The notes: generated from the letters alone by a model not told the origin. Numbered from the stretch's first letter, positions 7,952-16,801 are shown. The stretch is 64,000 bases of DNA from UBA1161 sp002311745 (GCA_050018415.1 JBEKAB010000006.1:1-64000); one strand, 5' to 3'. Translations and numbers: made by a program.

Positions 7952-8776
7952 TTATCCGAAGACGCTGCGGATGCCGTAGATGGCGTTGTACCAATCGTGG
8001 GCGATCTGGGCGAAAAAGAAGTTCATGATGATGATGCTGATGAAGCTGGCGACGAAGCTTTCGGTGCAGGCCCGGCCGACGCCGCTGGCGCCGGCGCCGC
8101 AGGTGAAGCCCTTGTAGCAACTGATGAGGGCGATGGCGGCGCCGAAGAAGATGGACTTGATGATCCCCTCGTTGACCTGCCACATTTCCACGCCGAGCTG
8201 GGCGTGATGCCAAAAGGGTCCATTGGCCACGCCCATGATTTTCACGGCGATGAACCACCCGCCCAGGATGCCCATGATATCGCTGTAAATGGTGAGAATG
8301 GGGGTGAGCAAAAGGCAGGCGACGAAGCGCGGAACCACCAAAAAACGGATGGGATCGGCGCCCATGACGCGCAGGGCGTCGATCTGCTCGGTGACGTTCA
8401 TGGTTCCCAGTTCGGCGGTGAGGGCGCCGCCGACGCGGCCGGCCAGCATGACCGACGCCAGCACCGGACCGATCTGTTTGACCACGGAGAGGATGATGAC
8501 GCTGCCGAGGCGTTCCTCCTGGCCGATGGCCTTGAACTGCGAATAGGTTTCGACGGCCATGACCATGCCGATGAAGGCCCCGGTGACGGCGATCACGGGC
8601 ACGGAACGGACGCCGACCTCGTACATTTGCGGCAGCAGAAGGCGCAACTGTTTCCAACGGACGCCGCCGGTGATCAGCCAGCCCAGCGTCTGAGCGACGA
8701 AGGTGCAAAAGCTGCCGAAGGCGGCCAAGCCGTTGTTGGTGGTGCGGCCGATCCTTTCAATGACGCGCGCCGGCAT
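7952..8776 (-). CDS. mlaE: MlaE-like ABC transporter permease
   Basis: 274 residues with about five membrane segments and the MlaE family hallmarks: TGAFIGMVMAVETY, then ERLGSVIILSVVKQIGPVL and the AELGTMNVTEQIDAL coupling segment that docks on MlaF. It is the inner-membrane part of a lipid transporter with mlaF and mlaD just downstream. It starts nine bases after the stop of the exonuclease-WYL gene, so it is probably transcribed from the same upstream promoter. Confidence 0.9.
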   Translation of the reverse strand: MPARVIERIGRTTNNGLAAFGSFCTFVAQTLGWLITGGVRWKQLRLLLPQMYEVGVRSVPVIAVTGAFIGMVMAVETYSQFKAIGQEERLGSVIILSVVKQIGPVLASVMLAGRVGGALTAELGTMNVTEQIDALRVMGADPIRFLVVPRFVACLLLTPILTIYSDIMGILGGWFIAVKIMGVANGPFWHHAQLGVEMWQVNEGIIKSIFFGAAIALISCYKGFTCGAGASGVGRACTESFVASFISIIIMNFFFAQIAHDWYNAIYGIRSVFG

Positions 8777-8785
8777 GGCGCCAGA

Positions 8786-9706
8786 TCATACGGACCGGAG
8801 CGACGGCTGGCCAGTCGCGGCGGGCAAGGCAGCGGCGGCGGTGGGCGCGGCCGGCGGCGGCGGCGCGTCGAGGCGGGTCAGTTGCACGATCCGCTGCAGC
8901 TTGAAGGTGCGGCGGTCGTTGCGCAGATGGCAATGGGCGATGAGGAGCAATTCGTCGCCAAAGCGGCGGATGTTCAGCGGCTGGACGACGCGCTGGGTGC
9001 GGCGGTTGTGGGCGTCGAGATATTCCATGATGACGGGGCAGCCCAACTCCAGCGCTTCTTCCAATTCGAGGGGCAGGATCTGCTGCCGCGGGGCCGGCGG
9101 CACCAGGCCCATGGGACCGCCCTGCTCGCGGAGGGCGTCGCACAGGCAAGTCCGCCAGCCGCCCATGGGCTGTAACAGGCGGTCGAAGACTTCGAGGGTG
9201 GTGCGTGCATCGGGCAAGGCGCGGTGGGCGGCCGGGGGCTGGTAGCCCAGGCGGCGGGCGAGCAGGCCCAGGGCGTTGCCGCCGCGGCCGAAACGCCGGC
9301 GGGCGATACGCACGGTGTCCAAGACCGCAGCGCCGGCCAGGAGCTGCTCGATGTCGGCGGCGGCGCGGCGAAATTCGCGAACCAGAAAGGACAGGTCGAA
9401 GCGCACGTTGTGGCCGAGGATCGCCGCACCTTGCAGCAGCGGCAGCATCGCCGGCAATTGCTGGGTGAAGGTCGGCTGGCCGTGGCACATCGCCTGCGTG
9501 ATGCCGGTCAGAGCCGTGACGCCGGCGCTGATCCACCGCTGCGGATCGATCAGTTGCTCATACTGGGCGAAGATTTGGCCGTTTTCAAAGCGCACGACGC
9601 CGACTTCGATGATGCGGTCGCCCATCTCGGCGCTGGCGCCGGTGGTCTCCACGTCGATGCAGGCCACGGGAATGGAGGAGAGAGGTTGGATCAATGAGAA
9701 CGGCAT
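8786..9706 (-). CDS. DnaQ-like 3'-5' exonuclease fused to a WYL-like domain
   Basis: 306 residues from the ATG at 9706; an in-frame GTG further upstream at 9772 is less likely. Residues about 14-180 are a DEDDh exonuclease: CIDVETTG (Asp and Glu), GHNVRFDLSFL and HRALPDA (His and Asp) give the full catalytic set. Residues about 215-285 (PVIMEYLDAHNRRTQR, VQPLNIRR, LLLIAHCHLRNDRRTFKLQR) match a WYL domain, a sensor fold usually linked to transcription or defence. The last 20 residues are Pro/Ala-rich. It lies between fabZ and mlaE, away from replication genes. Exonuclease call strong, WYL call moderate. Confidence 0.8.
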   Translation of the reverse strand: MPFSLIQPLSSIPVACIDVETTGASAEMGDRIIEVGVVRFENGQIFAQYEQLIDPQRWISAGVTALTGITQAMCHGQPTFTQQLPAMLPLLQGAAILGHNVRFDLSFLVREFRRAAADIEQLLAGAAVLDTVRIARRRFGRGGNALGLLARRLGYQPPAAHRALPDARTTLEVFDRLLQPMGGWRTCLCDALREQGGPMGLVPPAPRQQILPLELEEALELGCPVIMEYLDAHNRRTQRVVQPLNIRRFGDELLLIAHCHLRNDRRTFKLQRIVQLTRLDAPPPPAAPTAAAALPAATGQPSLRSV

Positions 9707-9760
9707 TGCCGTGATTGATTTTAAATAGGCGAGCGTGGTTCTGCGAGGCGGCGCGAACCC

Positions 9761-9784
9761 GCGGTGCTGCACACCGCCGCTAAA
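9761..9784 (-). repeat. Possible diverged copy of the TTTAGCnGC hairpin repeat
   Basis: On the minus strand it reads TTTAGCGGCGGTG followed by a GCGGTG/CACCGC hairpin, 22 bp past the fabZ stop codon. It differs from the other copies at one base of the flanking motif and in stem sequence. Confidence 0.4.
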
Positions 9785-9785
9785 T

Positions 9786-9805
9786 CGTGCGGCCTAAGCC
9801 GCACG
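9786..9805. terminator. Hairpin just after fabZ
   Basis: A perfect 8-bp stem, CGTGCGGC and GCCGCACG, with a CTAA loop, begins directly after the fabZ stop codon. It has no T-run, so it may be a stability hairpin and not a full terminator. Confidence 0.45.
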
Positions 9806-9806
9806 T

Positions 9807-10280
9807 TCACAATTTTGCGCCGACGATGGTGGATTCGAAGGCGAGGTTGCCGTTGATCACGCCCTGGTGGCGGCAGCAGATGTGGCCGTGGCGGCTGTAC
9901 ACCTGCTCGCCCAGGACGTACAGACGGCACGGGGGCGCCACCTGCATGCGGAAGCGACACTGCTCGATCCTGCTAAAGCCCATGAAGCCTTTCCAACCGA
10001 CGTAGCGCAGGGCATAGAAGGAGGCGAGCTGGGCGGCGGCCTCGACCATGAGCACACCGGGCAGCAGCGGCCGGCCGGGAATGTGGCCGGTCACCCAGAA
10101 TTCATCCTCGCGCACGTCCTTGTAGCCGATCAGCCGATGGTGGGTTTCGTCCACGTAGACGATGGCGTTGAGCATCTCCATATGACCGCGCTGCGGGTTG
10201 TATCGCCGAATCTCCTCCTGATCGTGGATAATCCGGTTCAAATCCAGCCCATTGATGTCGAAGAGGAATTGCGGCGGCAT
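9807..10280 (-). CDS. FabZ/FabA-like 3-hydroxyacyl-ACP dehydratase
   Basis: 157 residues, the length of FabZ (hot-dog fold). The active-site stretch GHIPGRPLLPGVLMVEAAAQ matches the FabZ motif GHFPGxPxxPGVLxxEAxAQ, with catalytic His and Glu present. It would dehydrate 3-hydroxyacyl-ACP in fatty acid elongation. The N-terminal 50 residues differ from classical FabZ (MPPQFLFDINGLDLNRI), so it may be one of the FabZ-like paralogues that planctomycetes carry. It heads the minus-strand run toward the mla genes. Confidence 0.8.
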   Translation of the reverse strand: MPPQFLFDINGLDLNRIIHDQEEIRRYNPQRGHMEMLNAIVYVDETHHRLIGYKDVREDEFWVTGHIPGRPLLPGVLMVEAAAQLASFYALRYVGWKGFMGFSRIEQCRFRMQVAPPCRLYVLGEQVYSRHGHICCRHQGVINGNLAFESTIVGAKL

Positions 10281-10397
10281 GATCGGGCGACGCCATGGCT
10301 AGCTGAACCGCGAGGGACCAAAAGCAGAAGCGGCGACCTGCCCTTGGAGCGGGACCCCGCTGCTGCTGACAATGGCAAAGAACGACCCAGGGGCCGC

Positions 10398-10583
10398 TTA
10401 GGCGGCGCCGGGCTCGGTCTGGCGGCCTTCGAGGATCTTCTTGCGTACGTCCTGGGCGGCCGCCTTGACCTCCTGCATTTTCTTGCGCACGCGGGTTCCG
10501 GCGGCCTTGTTTCCACCAATGGCCTTGCTCACGTCCTCTTCGGCCTCGGCCACCAGCCGCTTGAGCGTCTCATATTCCTGCAT
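10398..10583 (-). CDS. Histone-H1-like small basic protein (Hc1 type)
   Basis: 61 residues from the ATG at 10583, which has GGAGG at the right distance; the longer upstream frame is ignored. The sequence LKRLVAEAEEDVSK followed by GNKAAGTRVRKKMQEVK and AAQDVRKKI matches the conserved N-terminal core of chlamydial Hc1 and its planctomycete relatives. These helical proteins bind DNA and help condense the nucleoid. The long Lys/Ala tail found in chlamydial Hc1 is missing. It lies 156 bp downstream of ilvE and may be a separate unit. Confidence 0.75.
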   Translation of the reverse strand: MQEYETLKRLVAEAEEDVSKAIGGNKAAGTRVRKKMQEVKAAAQDVRKKILEGRQTEPGAA

Positions 10584-10739
10584 CAAAAACCTCCATGGTT
10601 CGCGGAACAGGGGCAAAACTGTAATGGGCGGCCAAAAACATGTCAATTCGTCGCCCTGAGGGCGGCAAACGGGGTTTCAAGGCCGGGGGACGGTAAAAGA
10701 CCCACGGATGGCCATCCGTCGGCTTTAGGAAAACGCGTA

Positions 10740-11612
10740 TCAGCACGCCGACGACTCGCCGCGGACCAGGCGCCGGAACGCTTCCATCAGCCTGCGGGTG
10801 ATCGGGCCTGGGCTGCCGGTGCCGATCGGCCGGCCGTCGATCCGGGTCACCGGGATCACCTCGGCGGCCGTGCCCGTCAGAAAACACTCATCGGCAACGT
10901 GTAAGTCGTGACGCCGCAGCGTCTTCTCGATGCACGGAATCGCCAGCTTGCGGCAAAGCTCGAAAATGGTTTTGCGGGTGACGCCTTCAAGAAGGCCGTC
11001 GGCCGTGCCGGGAGTCTGCACCTGAGCGGATCGGACGATGAAGATGTTGTCGCCGGTGCACTCGGCCACGTTCCCGTCCTGGTTGAGCATCACCGCTTCA
11101 GGCACGCCGGCTTCCTCCGCCTCGATCTTGGCCAAAATATTGTTGAGATAATTGAGGCTCTTGATCCGCGGAGGAAGAGCATTGGGAGGATTGCGCACCA
11201 CGGATGCGGTCACGATGCTCATGCCTTTTTCGTACATCTCCCGGGAATAAAGCTCGACGGTGTCGGCGATGATGAACACGGTGGGGGTCGGACAGCGGCC
11301 GGGGCTCAGCCCCAGATAGCCCACCCCGCGGGTGATCACCAGGCGGATGTAGCAATCGGAAAAGCCGTTGACGCGTACCACCTCTTGCATGGCGGATTGA
11401 AGCTGCTCCTTTGATCGCGGCGGCGTCAGGTGGATGGCCCGGGCAGAGTCAAACAGGCGATTGAGGTGAGCCTCGCATTCAAAGATTTTGCCCTGGTAAA
11501 CGCGGATGCCCTCGAAGACGCCGTCGCCGTAGAGCAGGCCGTGGTCGTACACGCTGATCTTGGCGTCTTCCTTGTCGTAGAGTTTGCCGTCGATCCAGAT
11601 CTTGAGGGACAT
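10740..11612 (-). CDS. ilvE: Branched-chain / fold-type IV aminotransferase
   Basis: 290 residues, a PLP enzyme of fold type IV. HGLLYGDGVFEGIRVY near the N terminus and Lys151 in RIKSLNYLNNILA (the Schiff-base lysine) are the family signature, and the SLNYLNNI wording is typical of branched-chain aminotransferases. It would transfer amino groups between 2-oxoglutarate and Val, Leu or Ile. A D-amino-acid transaminase is the main alternative. It begins 21 bp downstream of the lolD-like gene in the same direction. Confidence 0.82.
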   Translation of the reverse strand: MSLKIWIDGKLYDKEDAKISVYDHGLLYGDGVFEGIRVYQGKIFECEAHLNRLFDSARAIHLTPPRSKEQLQSAMQEVVRVNGFSDCYIRLVITRGVGYLGLSPGRCPTPTVFIIADTVELYSREMYEKGMSIVTASVVRNPPNALPPRIKSLNYLNNILAKIEAEEAGVPEAVMLNQDGNVAECTGDNIFIVRSAQVQTPGTADGLLEGVTRKTIFELCRKLAIPCIEKTLRRHDLHVADECFLTGTAAEVIPVTRIDGRPIGTGSPGPITRRLMEAFRRLVRGESSAC

Positions 11613-11633
11613 AAAACCACTCCTGCCGCCAGG

Positions 11634-12380
11634 CTAGGCCTGGGCGGGCTCGAGGGCGCCGTTCTTGAGGACCAGGATGCGGTCGGCCTGGCGAGCCAGG
11701 GACCGGTCGTGCGTCACCATAATAATGGTCTGATTCGCCTGGCGATGCAAACGCTCCAGAACGTTCATGATCTGCCGGCCGGTGTCAAAATCGAGATTTC
11801 CCGTCGGCTCATCGGCAAAGAGCACGCGCGGCTGATTCATCAGGGCCCGGGCGATGGCCACGCGCTGCCGCTCGCCGCCGGAAAGCTGCTGCGGCCGATG
11901 CCGCAGTCGCTCCTCCAAGCCCAGTCGTTTGAGCAGATCCACGGCGTGCCGCTTCAGCGACCCCTTGGAGGCGTGAAACGAAAGCCAGGAATGCTCCACC
12001 ATCGCGGCCAACATCGTGTTCTCCAGCACGTTCAGCTCCGGCAGCAAATAATAGAACTGAAACACAAAACCGAATTGCCGGTTCCGCAGGGCGCTGCGCT
12101 GGGCGGAGGAAAAACGGGAAAAGTCCTGACCGTCGAAACTGACGCTCCCGGCATCGTAGGACTCCAGGGCGCCCAGAATGTGCAACAGGGTGCTCTTGCC
12201 CGAGCCGCTGCGGCCTTCGATGGCGATGAATTCGCCGGCTTTGACGCTCAGATCGACGCGGCGCAGGACCTGCAAATCGCTGTCGCCCATGCGGTAGCTC
12301 TTGCGCACGCCGCTGGCGACCAGCAGGAGCGCATCGCGGCCGGCGGAGGAAGAGGCGGGTTGTTCGGCCAGACGCGACAT
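11634..12380 (-). CDS. lolD: LolD-like ABC ATPase
   Basis: 248 residues from the ATG at 12380, two bases after the permease stop; the longer frame overlaps the permease and is rejected. Walker A GRSGSGKST (56-64), signature LSGGERQRVAIARAL and Walker B VLFADEPTGNLD place it in the LolD/MacB/FtsE group. With the adjacent LolC/E-like permease it would drive lipoprotein release from the inner membrane or a MacB-like export step. The pair is translationally close. Confidence 0.85.
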   Translation of the reverse strand: MSRLAEQPASSSAGRDALLLVASGVRKSYRMGDSDLQVLRRVDLSVKAGEFIAIEGRSGSGKSTLLHILGALESYDAGSVSFDGQDFSRFSSAQRSALRNRQFGFVFQFYYLLPELNVLENTMLAAMVEHSWLSFHASKGSLKRHAVDLLKRLGLEERLRHRPQQLSGGERQRVAIARALMNQPRVLFADEPTGNLDFDTGRQIMNVLERLHRQANQTIIMVTHDRSLARQADRILVLKNGALEPAQA

Positions 12381-12382
12381 GC

Positions 12383-13909
12383 TCACTCCCACCGCAGCGC
12401 TTCCACCGGGTTCATGCGCGCCGCCCGCACCGCCGGGACGATGGCGCCGATCACGGAGGACAGGATCGCCACGGTCACGATCACCACCACGTCGCGCAGC
12501 TCCATGGTGTTGGGAATGGTATCGAAGACGTACGTCTTGGCATCCCAAATCTTCACGCCCAGCTCGCGGGCCAGCCAGGCGTGAAGCCAGTTGATGTTGT
12601 GAACCACCAGGTAGCCCAGGAGCAGCCCGCCCGCGCCGCCGATGATGCCGATGGTCAGCCCGTACCCCAGGAAGATGCCGGCCACGCCGCCGCTGGTGGC
12701 CCCGACGCTCTTGATGATCCCGATGTCGCGCGTCTTCTCCACCACGATCATGAAAAAGATGCAGAAGATCAGAAACACCGCCACCACGGAGATGATGGCG
12801 AACAGGATCACCAGCAGCACCTTTTCATGCTCGACGGCCGCCAGAAAATCCGCCTGCTTTTCTTCCCAGGTCTGCGTCTTGATCACATCATCCGGGAAAT
12901 TCAGATCGCCGTACTTCTGCTCCAGGTCATCGACGATTTTTGCGATCTTGGGCTGGACCGCGTTCATGTCGTAGCCGTCGCGCAGGCTGATGAGAAGCTG
13001 GTTGCAGCGGGCAAAGGTCGTCTTCTGCTCGCCGGTGCGCCGGTCGGTGTACGGGCGGGCATCCATGTTCAAATCCTTCTGCAACAGATCGAACGGCACG
13101 TAGACCATGTTCTGATCGACCTGAAACACGCCGGTCTTGCTGTCGTCCATCAGCCAATACGAGCGGGTCACGCGCGTGTCGGCCAGCGTGTCCTGGCTTT
13201 CGGAAACGTTCAGGACGGTCAGGCGAACCCATTTGCGGTAGATGAAATCCGGGCGTTCGATGACGCCGTTTTCGTCCGGGCGCAAGCCGATCACGCCTGA
13301 GCCGACGACGATCCCCGGCCAAGTCGATACGTCCACGTGCGAGTTGGGCAGCAGATCGCGATACTCCTGGCCGGCCATGGGCTTGTCCCAGGAGGGAAAG
13401 GCCGCGGCCTTGTTCCGCATGGCCTGGGCATTGCCGCGCAGCATCTCGGCATCCTCCGGCACCCGCGCGGCCAGCGCCGAGGCGTTGCGGTCAAACTCTT
13501 TCGCCTTTTCTTCAAGCGTCGCCGGCTGCCAGTGCAGGCTGGAAACAAAACCGTTGACCTGCCCGATCGTCTGGATGTCGTAGCCCACCACCTGCACGCC
13601 CGTGCGGAGCTGATTGGCGATGTTGAGCAGAGCGTAAGTGTGAATCTCCGGCGAGACCGCTTTGACCTCGGGCAATTTTTGGATGTCCTGCATCATCTCC
13701 TGGTAATGCCCGAAGCCGTCCAGGGAATAGCGGTGGACGATCAGGTCGCCGATGAGGGCGTGGTTGGTCTGGCGGAACATGCGCAGCCAGCCGCCCATGA
13801 CGCTGATGACCACCAGCACCATGGCGGTGCAGAGCATGACCGCCACCAGCGACACCCAGGCGATGCGGCGCTTGCGGAGGTATTTGAGGATGAGATGGAG
13901 TTTGTACAC
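12383..13909 (-). CDS. lolC: LolC/LolE-type (FtsX-domain) permease
   Basis: 508 residues. One N-terminal membrane helix (about 17-40), a large periplasmic domain, then three C-terminal helices with the FtsX-family wording (VVEKTRDIGIIKSVGATSGG and GAIVPAVRAARMNPVEALRW). E. coli LolC and LolE are about 400-414 residues, so the periplasmic domain here carries roughly 100 extra residues, including a helical, charged stretch near residues 130-175. The lolD-like gene follows. A single permease with one ATPase suggests a homodimeric LolC/E exporter. Confidence 0.82.
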   Translation of the reverse strand: MYKLHLILKYLRKRRIAWVSLVAVMLCTAMVLVVISVMGGWLRMFRQTNHALIGDLIVHRYSLDGFGHYQEMMQDIQKLPEVKAVSPEIHTYALLNIANQLRTGVQVVGYDIQTIGQVNGFVSSLHWQPATLEEKAKEFDRNASALAARVPEDAEMLRGNAQAMRNKAAAFPSWDKPMAGQEYRDLLPNSHVDVSTWPGIVVGSGVIGLRPDENGVIERPDFIYRKWVRLTVLNVSESQDTLADTRVTRSYWLMDDSKTGVFQVDQNMVYVPFDLLQKDLNMDARPYTDRRTGEQKTTFARCNQLLISLRDGYDMNAVQPKIAKIVDDLEQKYGDLNFPDDVIKTQTWEEKQADFLAAVEHEKVLLVILFAIISVVAVFLIFCIFFMIVVEKTRDIGIIKSVGATSGGVAGIFLGYGLTIGIIGGAGGLLLGYLVVHNINWLHAWLARELGVKIWDAKTYVFDTIPNTMELRDVVVIVTVAILSSVIGAIVPAVRAARMNPVEALRWE

Positions 13910-13919
13910 GTATTCAATC

Positions 13920-13984
13920 TTTTAGCCGCATCGCGTGCGATGCGCGTGGAGCATAATACGCGCCCCGCAAGCGGGGCGGCTAAA
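13920..13984. repeat. Paired TTTTAGCCGC hairpin repeats between lysS and lolC
   Basis: Copy 13920-13945 reads TTTTAGCCGC then a CATCGC-type stem on the plus strand. Copy 13961-13984 is inverted, a CGCCCCGC/GCGGGGCG hairpin ending GGCTAAA. The flanks are conserved while the stems differ. The lysS stop codon TAG (13982-13980) lies inside the second copy. The facing arrangement resembles the REP doublets (BIMEs) of enterobacteria. Confidence 0.75.
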
Positions 13985-15434
13985 CGGGCCTCATCAGCGG
14001 GAACAGGATCACGTCGCGAATACTCTCCGCGCCGGTCAGCATCATCAGCAGCCGATCGATCCCCATCCCCAACCCCCCCGCCGGGGGCATGCCGTATTTC
14101 AACGCGGTCAGGAAATCCTCGTCCATCTTCTGCTGCTGGTCTTTCTCGCCAACCTGATGGGCAAAATGCTTCGCCTGAAGATCGGGATCGTTCAATTCGC
14201 TGTAGCCGGGTGAAATCTCCACGCCGTTGATGGCCAGCTCATACACGTCTGCGAAATACGGATCCTCTTTGTTCTCACGGGCGAGGGGAATAATCACGGA
14301 TGGTGCATGGGTCACAAAACAGGGATCGATCAGCGTCGGCTCGACCAATTTCTCATACACTTCAACCAACTGCTCGGCCGGCGAATAATGGGCCGCTTTT
14401 TCCCCCAGCCCCGCCAACAACTCCGGCTTCTGCAGGGGATTTTTGTCAAACTTCCACCCCGTCTTTTCCTCCACCAATTCCGTCATCCTCGCGCGACGCC
14501 ACGGCCTTTGCAGATTGATTTTCCGTCCATTGGCGTGCTCGATCTGCAATGTGCCGATCACGTTCTGCGCGACCATCGTGATCATCTCCTCGATCAGGTC
14601 GGCCATCGTCTCCCAGCTTCCGAAGGCTTCGTACACTTCCAGCATGGTGAATTCCGGATTGTGCCGCGGGCTGATCCCCTCGTTGCGGAAATTGCGGTTC
14701 ATCTCGAAAACCTTGCCGAATCCGCCGACCAGCAGACGCTTGAGATACAGCTCGGGAGCGACCCGCAGAAACAGCGGGATGTCCAACGCGTTGTGATGCG
14801 TGATGAACGGTTTTGCGGCGGCGCCGCCAGCCAGGGTCTGCATCATCGGCGTCTCCACCTCGACAAAACCGCGATTCGTCATGAATCGGCGGATTTCGTC
14901 GATGACGCGGATGCGCAATTTCATGAGACGCATCACCTCGGGATTGGCCCATAGATCGACGTAGCGCTGGCGATAGCGCAATTCGACGTCGCTCAATCCC
15001 TCCCACTTGGCCGGCGGCGGCAGGAGGGCTTTGGAAGCCATCGAAACCGTGCTCGCCCAAACGGTCGTCTCGCCTTTGTTGGTCTGGCCGAGCTTGCCGG
15101 AAACGACCAGCAGATCGCCCAGATCTACAGAATCGCGGATTTGCCAGTCGCGGTCGCTGAGCCGCTTTTTATCCAGGGCGATTTGCAGGTCGCCGGTTTC
15201 GTCGCGCAGGGTCAGGAAACTGAGTTTTCCCATGTCGCGTTTGAGCATGACGCGTCCGGCGGCGATCACGTCGGGGCCGCCGTCGTGGCCCATTTCTGGC
15301 TTGTATTGCGACTTGATCGTTGCCAGCGGGGTCACGCCCGCCGTGCGCTTGCCGTAGGGATCGATCCCAAGCTGGCGCAGTTTTTGGAGCTTGGTCCGCC
15401 GCTCCTGCTCGTAATGACCGGCCGATTCTGACAT
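13980..15434 (-). CDS. lysS: Lysyl-tRNA synthetase (class II)
   Basis: 484 residues from the ATG at 15434; a 60-residue upstream extension overlaps the divergent rnfC-like gene and is rejected. An N-terminal OB-fold anticodon domain (about 45-140) precedes the class II core. Motif 2 FRNEGISPRHNPEFTMLE and motif 3 GLGMGIDRLLMMLTG are intact. It charges tRNA-Lys in the cytoplasm. Downstream on the same strand come the lol genes. The gene start faces rnfC-like across about 100 bp that must hold both promoters. Confidence 0.95.
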   Translation of the reverse strand: MSESAGHYEQERRTKLQKLRQLGIDPYGKRTAGVTPLATIKSQYKPEMGHDGGPDVIAAGRVMLKRDMGKLSFLTLRDETGDLQIALDKKRLSDRDWQIRDSVDLGDLLVVSGKLGQTNKGETTVWASTVSMASKALLPPPAKWEGLSDVELRYRQRYVDLWANPEVMRLMKLRIRVIDEIRRFMTNRGFVEVETPMMQTLAGGAAAKPFITHHNALDIPLFLRVAPELYLKRLLVGGFGKVFEMNRNFRNEGISPRHNPEFTMLEVYEAFGSWETMADLIEEMITMVAQNVIGTLQIEHANGRKINLQRPWRRARMTELVEEKTGWKFDKNPLQKPELLAGLGEKAAHYSPAEQLVEVYEKLVEPTLIDPCFVTHAPSVIIPLARENKEDPYFADVYELAINGVEISPGYSELNDPDLQAKHFAHQVGEKDQQQKMDEDFLTALKYGMPPAGGLGMGIDRLLMMLTGAESIRDVILFPLMRPV

Positions 15435-15532
15435 GGCAAGTGGGCTGATCTTAAGAAGATACCGGCAAAAGTAAAAACGCCCACGCTTGACGAGCGGTGC
15501 GATCTGCGGTGAAAAAGACAAACTGAGGATCG

Positions 15533-16801
15533 ATGTCGAGCGCCCCTGAGAGCACGATTCAGCACACGGCCCTGTGGCCCCAGCAGCCGCCGGCGCTGAC
15601 CACGATCGATCCACCGGGGCGGCTGGTTGTGCCGCTGGGCGGCGGGATGGAAGAGCCGCACGCCAAACCGCCCGGCACGGCCGTGCGGGCCGGCGAGGCG
15701 CTGGTGAGGCGCAGCGACGAGCTGTCCCACACGCCGGTGGCGCCGATCAGTGGAACGCTGGGCGCCGTGGTCCAGGTGATGCTGAGCAACGGAAAACGGG
15801 CCTGGGCGGTGGAACTGGCGGCTGACAAGGGCGCCGCGGAAGTTTCCATCCCGCCAGCGGCCAACGGCGATCGAGGCGACCTGGTGGCGTGGATCGAGCG
15901 CCTACGCAGCCTGGGCGTCTGCGCCAATCGGCACTGCAGCCCGGACCTGATCGGGCAGTTGAACATGGCCGTTTCGCGACCGATGGAAATGGTCGTCTGC
16001 ACGGTCCTGGATTCGGATGCGGGCTTAAGGCTCAATGCCGCGGTGGCGGCGCACCATGCTCAAAGAATCTGCGCCGCCGTCGCCCTGCTGGGCCGGTTGA
16101 CTCGGGCGCGTACGGCGCAGGTGTGCGTCGAGGCGTACGCGGGGCCGCAGTGGGTGAAGTCGCTGCGCACCGCGGCGGACGCCGCCGATGTCCGCGTGAT
16201 CGACTTGGCCAACGATTATCCGCAGTCGGACCCGACGCTGATGATCTACAGCGTGGCGGATCGGCGTTTGCGTCCGGGGGCGTTGCCCGGCTCGCAGGGG
16301 GTGCTGCTGTTGGACGCGGTTGCGGCCCTGGCCGTCGGCGAGGCGATGCTGGGCCGGCCGCACCTGAGCACGCCCGCGGCCATCCACGATCACGTCGATC
16401 AGCGCTCGCTTCTGCTATCGGTCCCGGTGGGCATGCGCTTGGACGATCTGCTGTCCGCGGTGGGCATTGGGCGCCAGGGCGTGATCTTGCGCGGGGGCGA
16501 TCTTCTGCGCGACATCCGGCTCAGCGGCGAGGCGGTCATCGCCGGCGGGGAATTGACCCTTCATGTTTCGCCGCCGGAATTGCCCAACAATCCGCAGCCG
16601 TGCATTCGCTGCGCTTGGTGCATGGAGACGTGCCCGACGCGGGTGCAGCCGGCGGTAGTCCTGGAAGCCGCCCAGCGCGGCGACCACGCCATGGCCCAGG
16701 CGGCCGGCATCCACGCCTGCATCGACTGCGGACTATGCTCGCACGTCTGCCCGTCGCGTCTGCCGCTCTTGGGGGCGTTGCGGATGATGAGAGGGAACTA
16801 A
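15533..16801 (+). CDS. RnfC-like Fe-S protein lacking the NADH/FMN motifs
   Basis: 422 residues. The N-terminal barrel-sandwich part (VPLGGGMEEPHAKPPG, AVRAGEAL, PVAPISGTLGAVV) and the SLBB region align with RnfC, and the C terminus holds two clusters, CIRCAWCMETCP (from about 357) and CIDCGLCSHVCP (from about 396), each binding 4Fe-4S. However, the Gly-rich GLGGAxFPT loop and the ECEPY segment that bind FMN and NADH in RnfC are replaced by unrelated residues (LGVCANRHCSPDLI and CTVLDSDAGLRLN). So it is an Rnf-derived electron carrier that probably does not oxidise NADH. An rnfD-like gene follows. Confidence 0.75.
   Translation: MSSAPESTIQHTALWPQQPPALTTIDPPGRLVVPLGGGMEEPHAKPPGTAVRAGEALVRRSDELSHTPVAPISGTLGAVVQVMLSNGKRAWAVELAADKGAAEVSIPPAANGDRGDLVAWIERLRSLGVCANRHCSPDLIGQLNMAVSRPMEMVVCTVLDSDAGLRLNAAVAAHHAQRICAAVALLGRLTRARTAQVCVEAYAGPQWVKSLRTAADAADVRVIDLANDYPQSDPTLMIYSVADRRLRPGALPGSQGVLLLDAVAALAVGEAMLGRPHLSTPAAIHDHVDQRSLLLSVPVGMRLDDLLSAVGIGRQGVILRGGDLLRDIRLSGEAVIAGGELTLHVSPPELPNNPQPCIRCAWCMETCPTRVQPAVVLEAAQRGDHAMAQAAGIHACIDCGLCSHVCPSRLPLLGALRMMRGN

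Noticed and set aside
10228..10250. tRNA-like T-arm text (GGTTCAAATCC)
   Set aside because: It is inside the fabZ-like coding sequence and has no matching acceptor or anticodon stems around it. I found no tRNA gene in the window.
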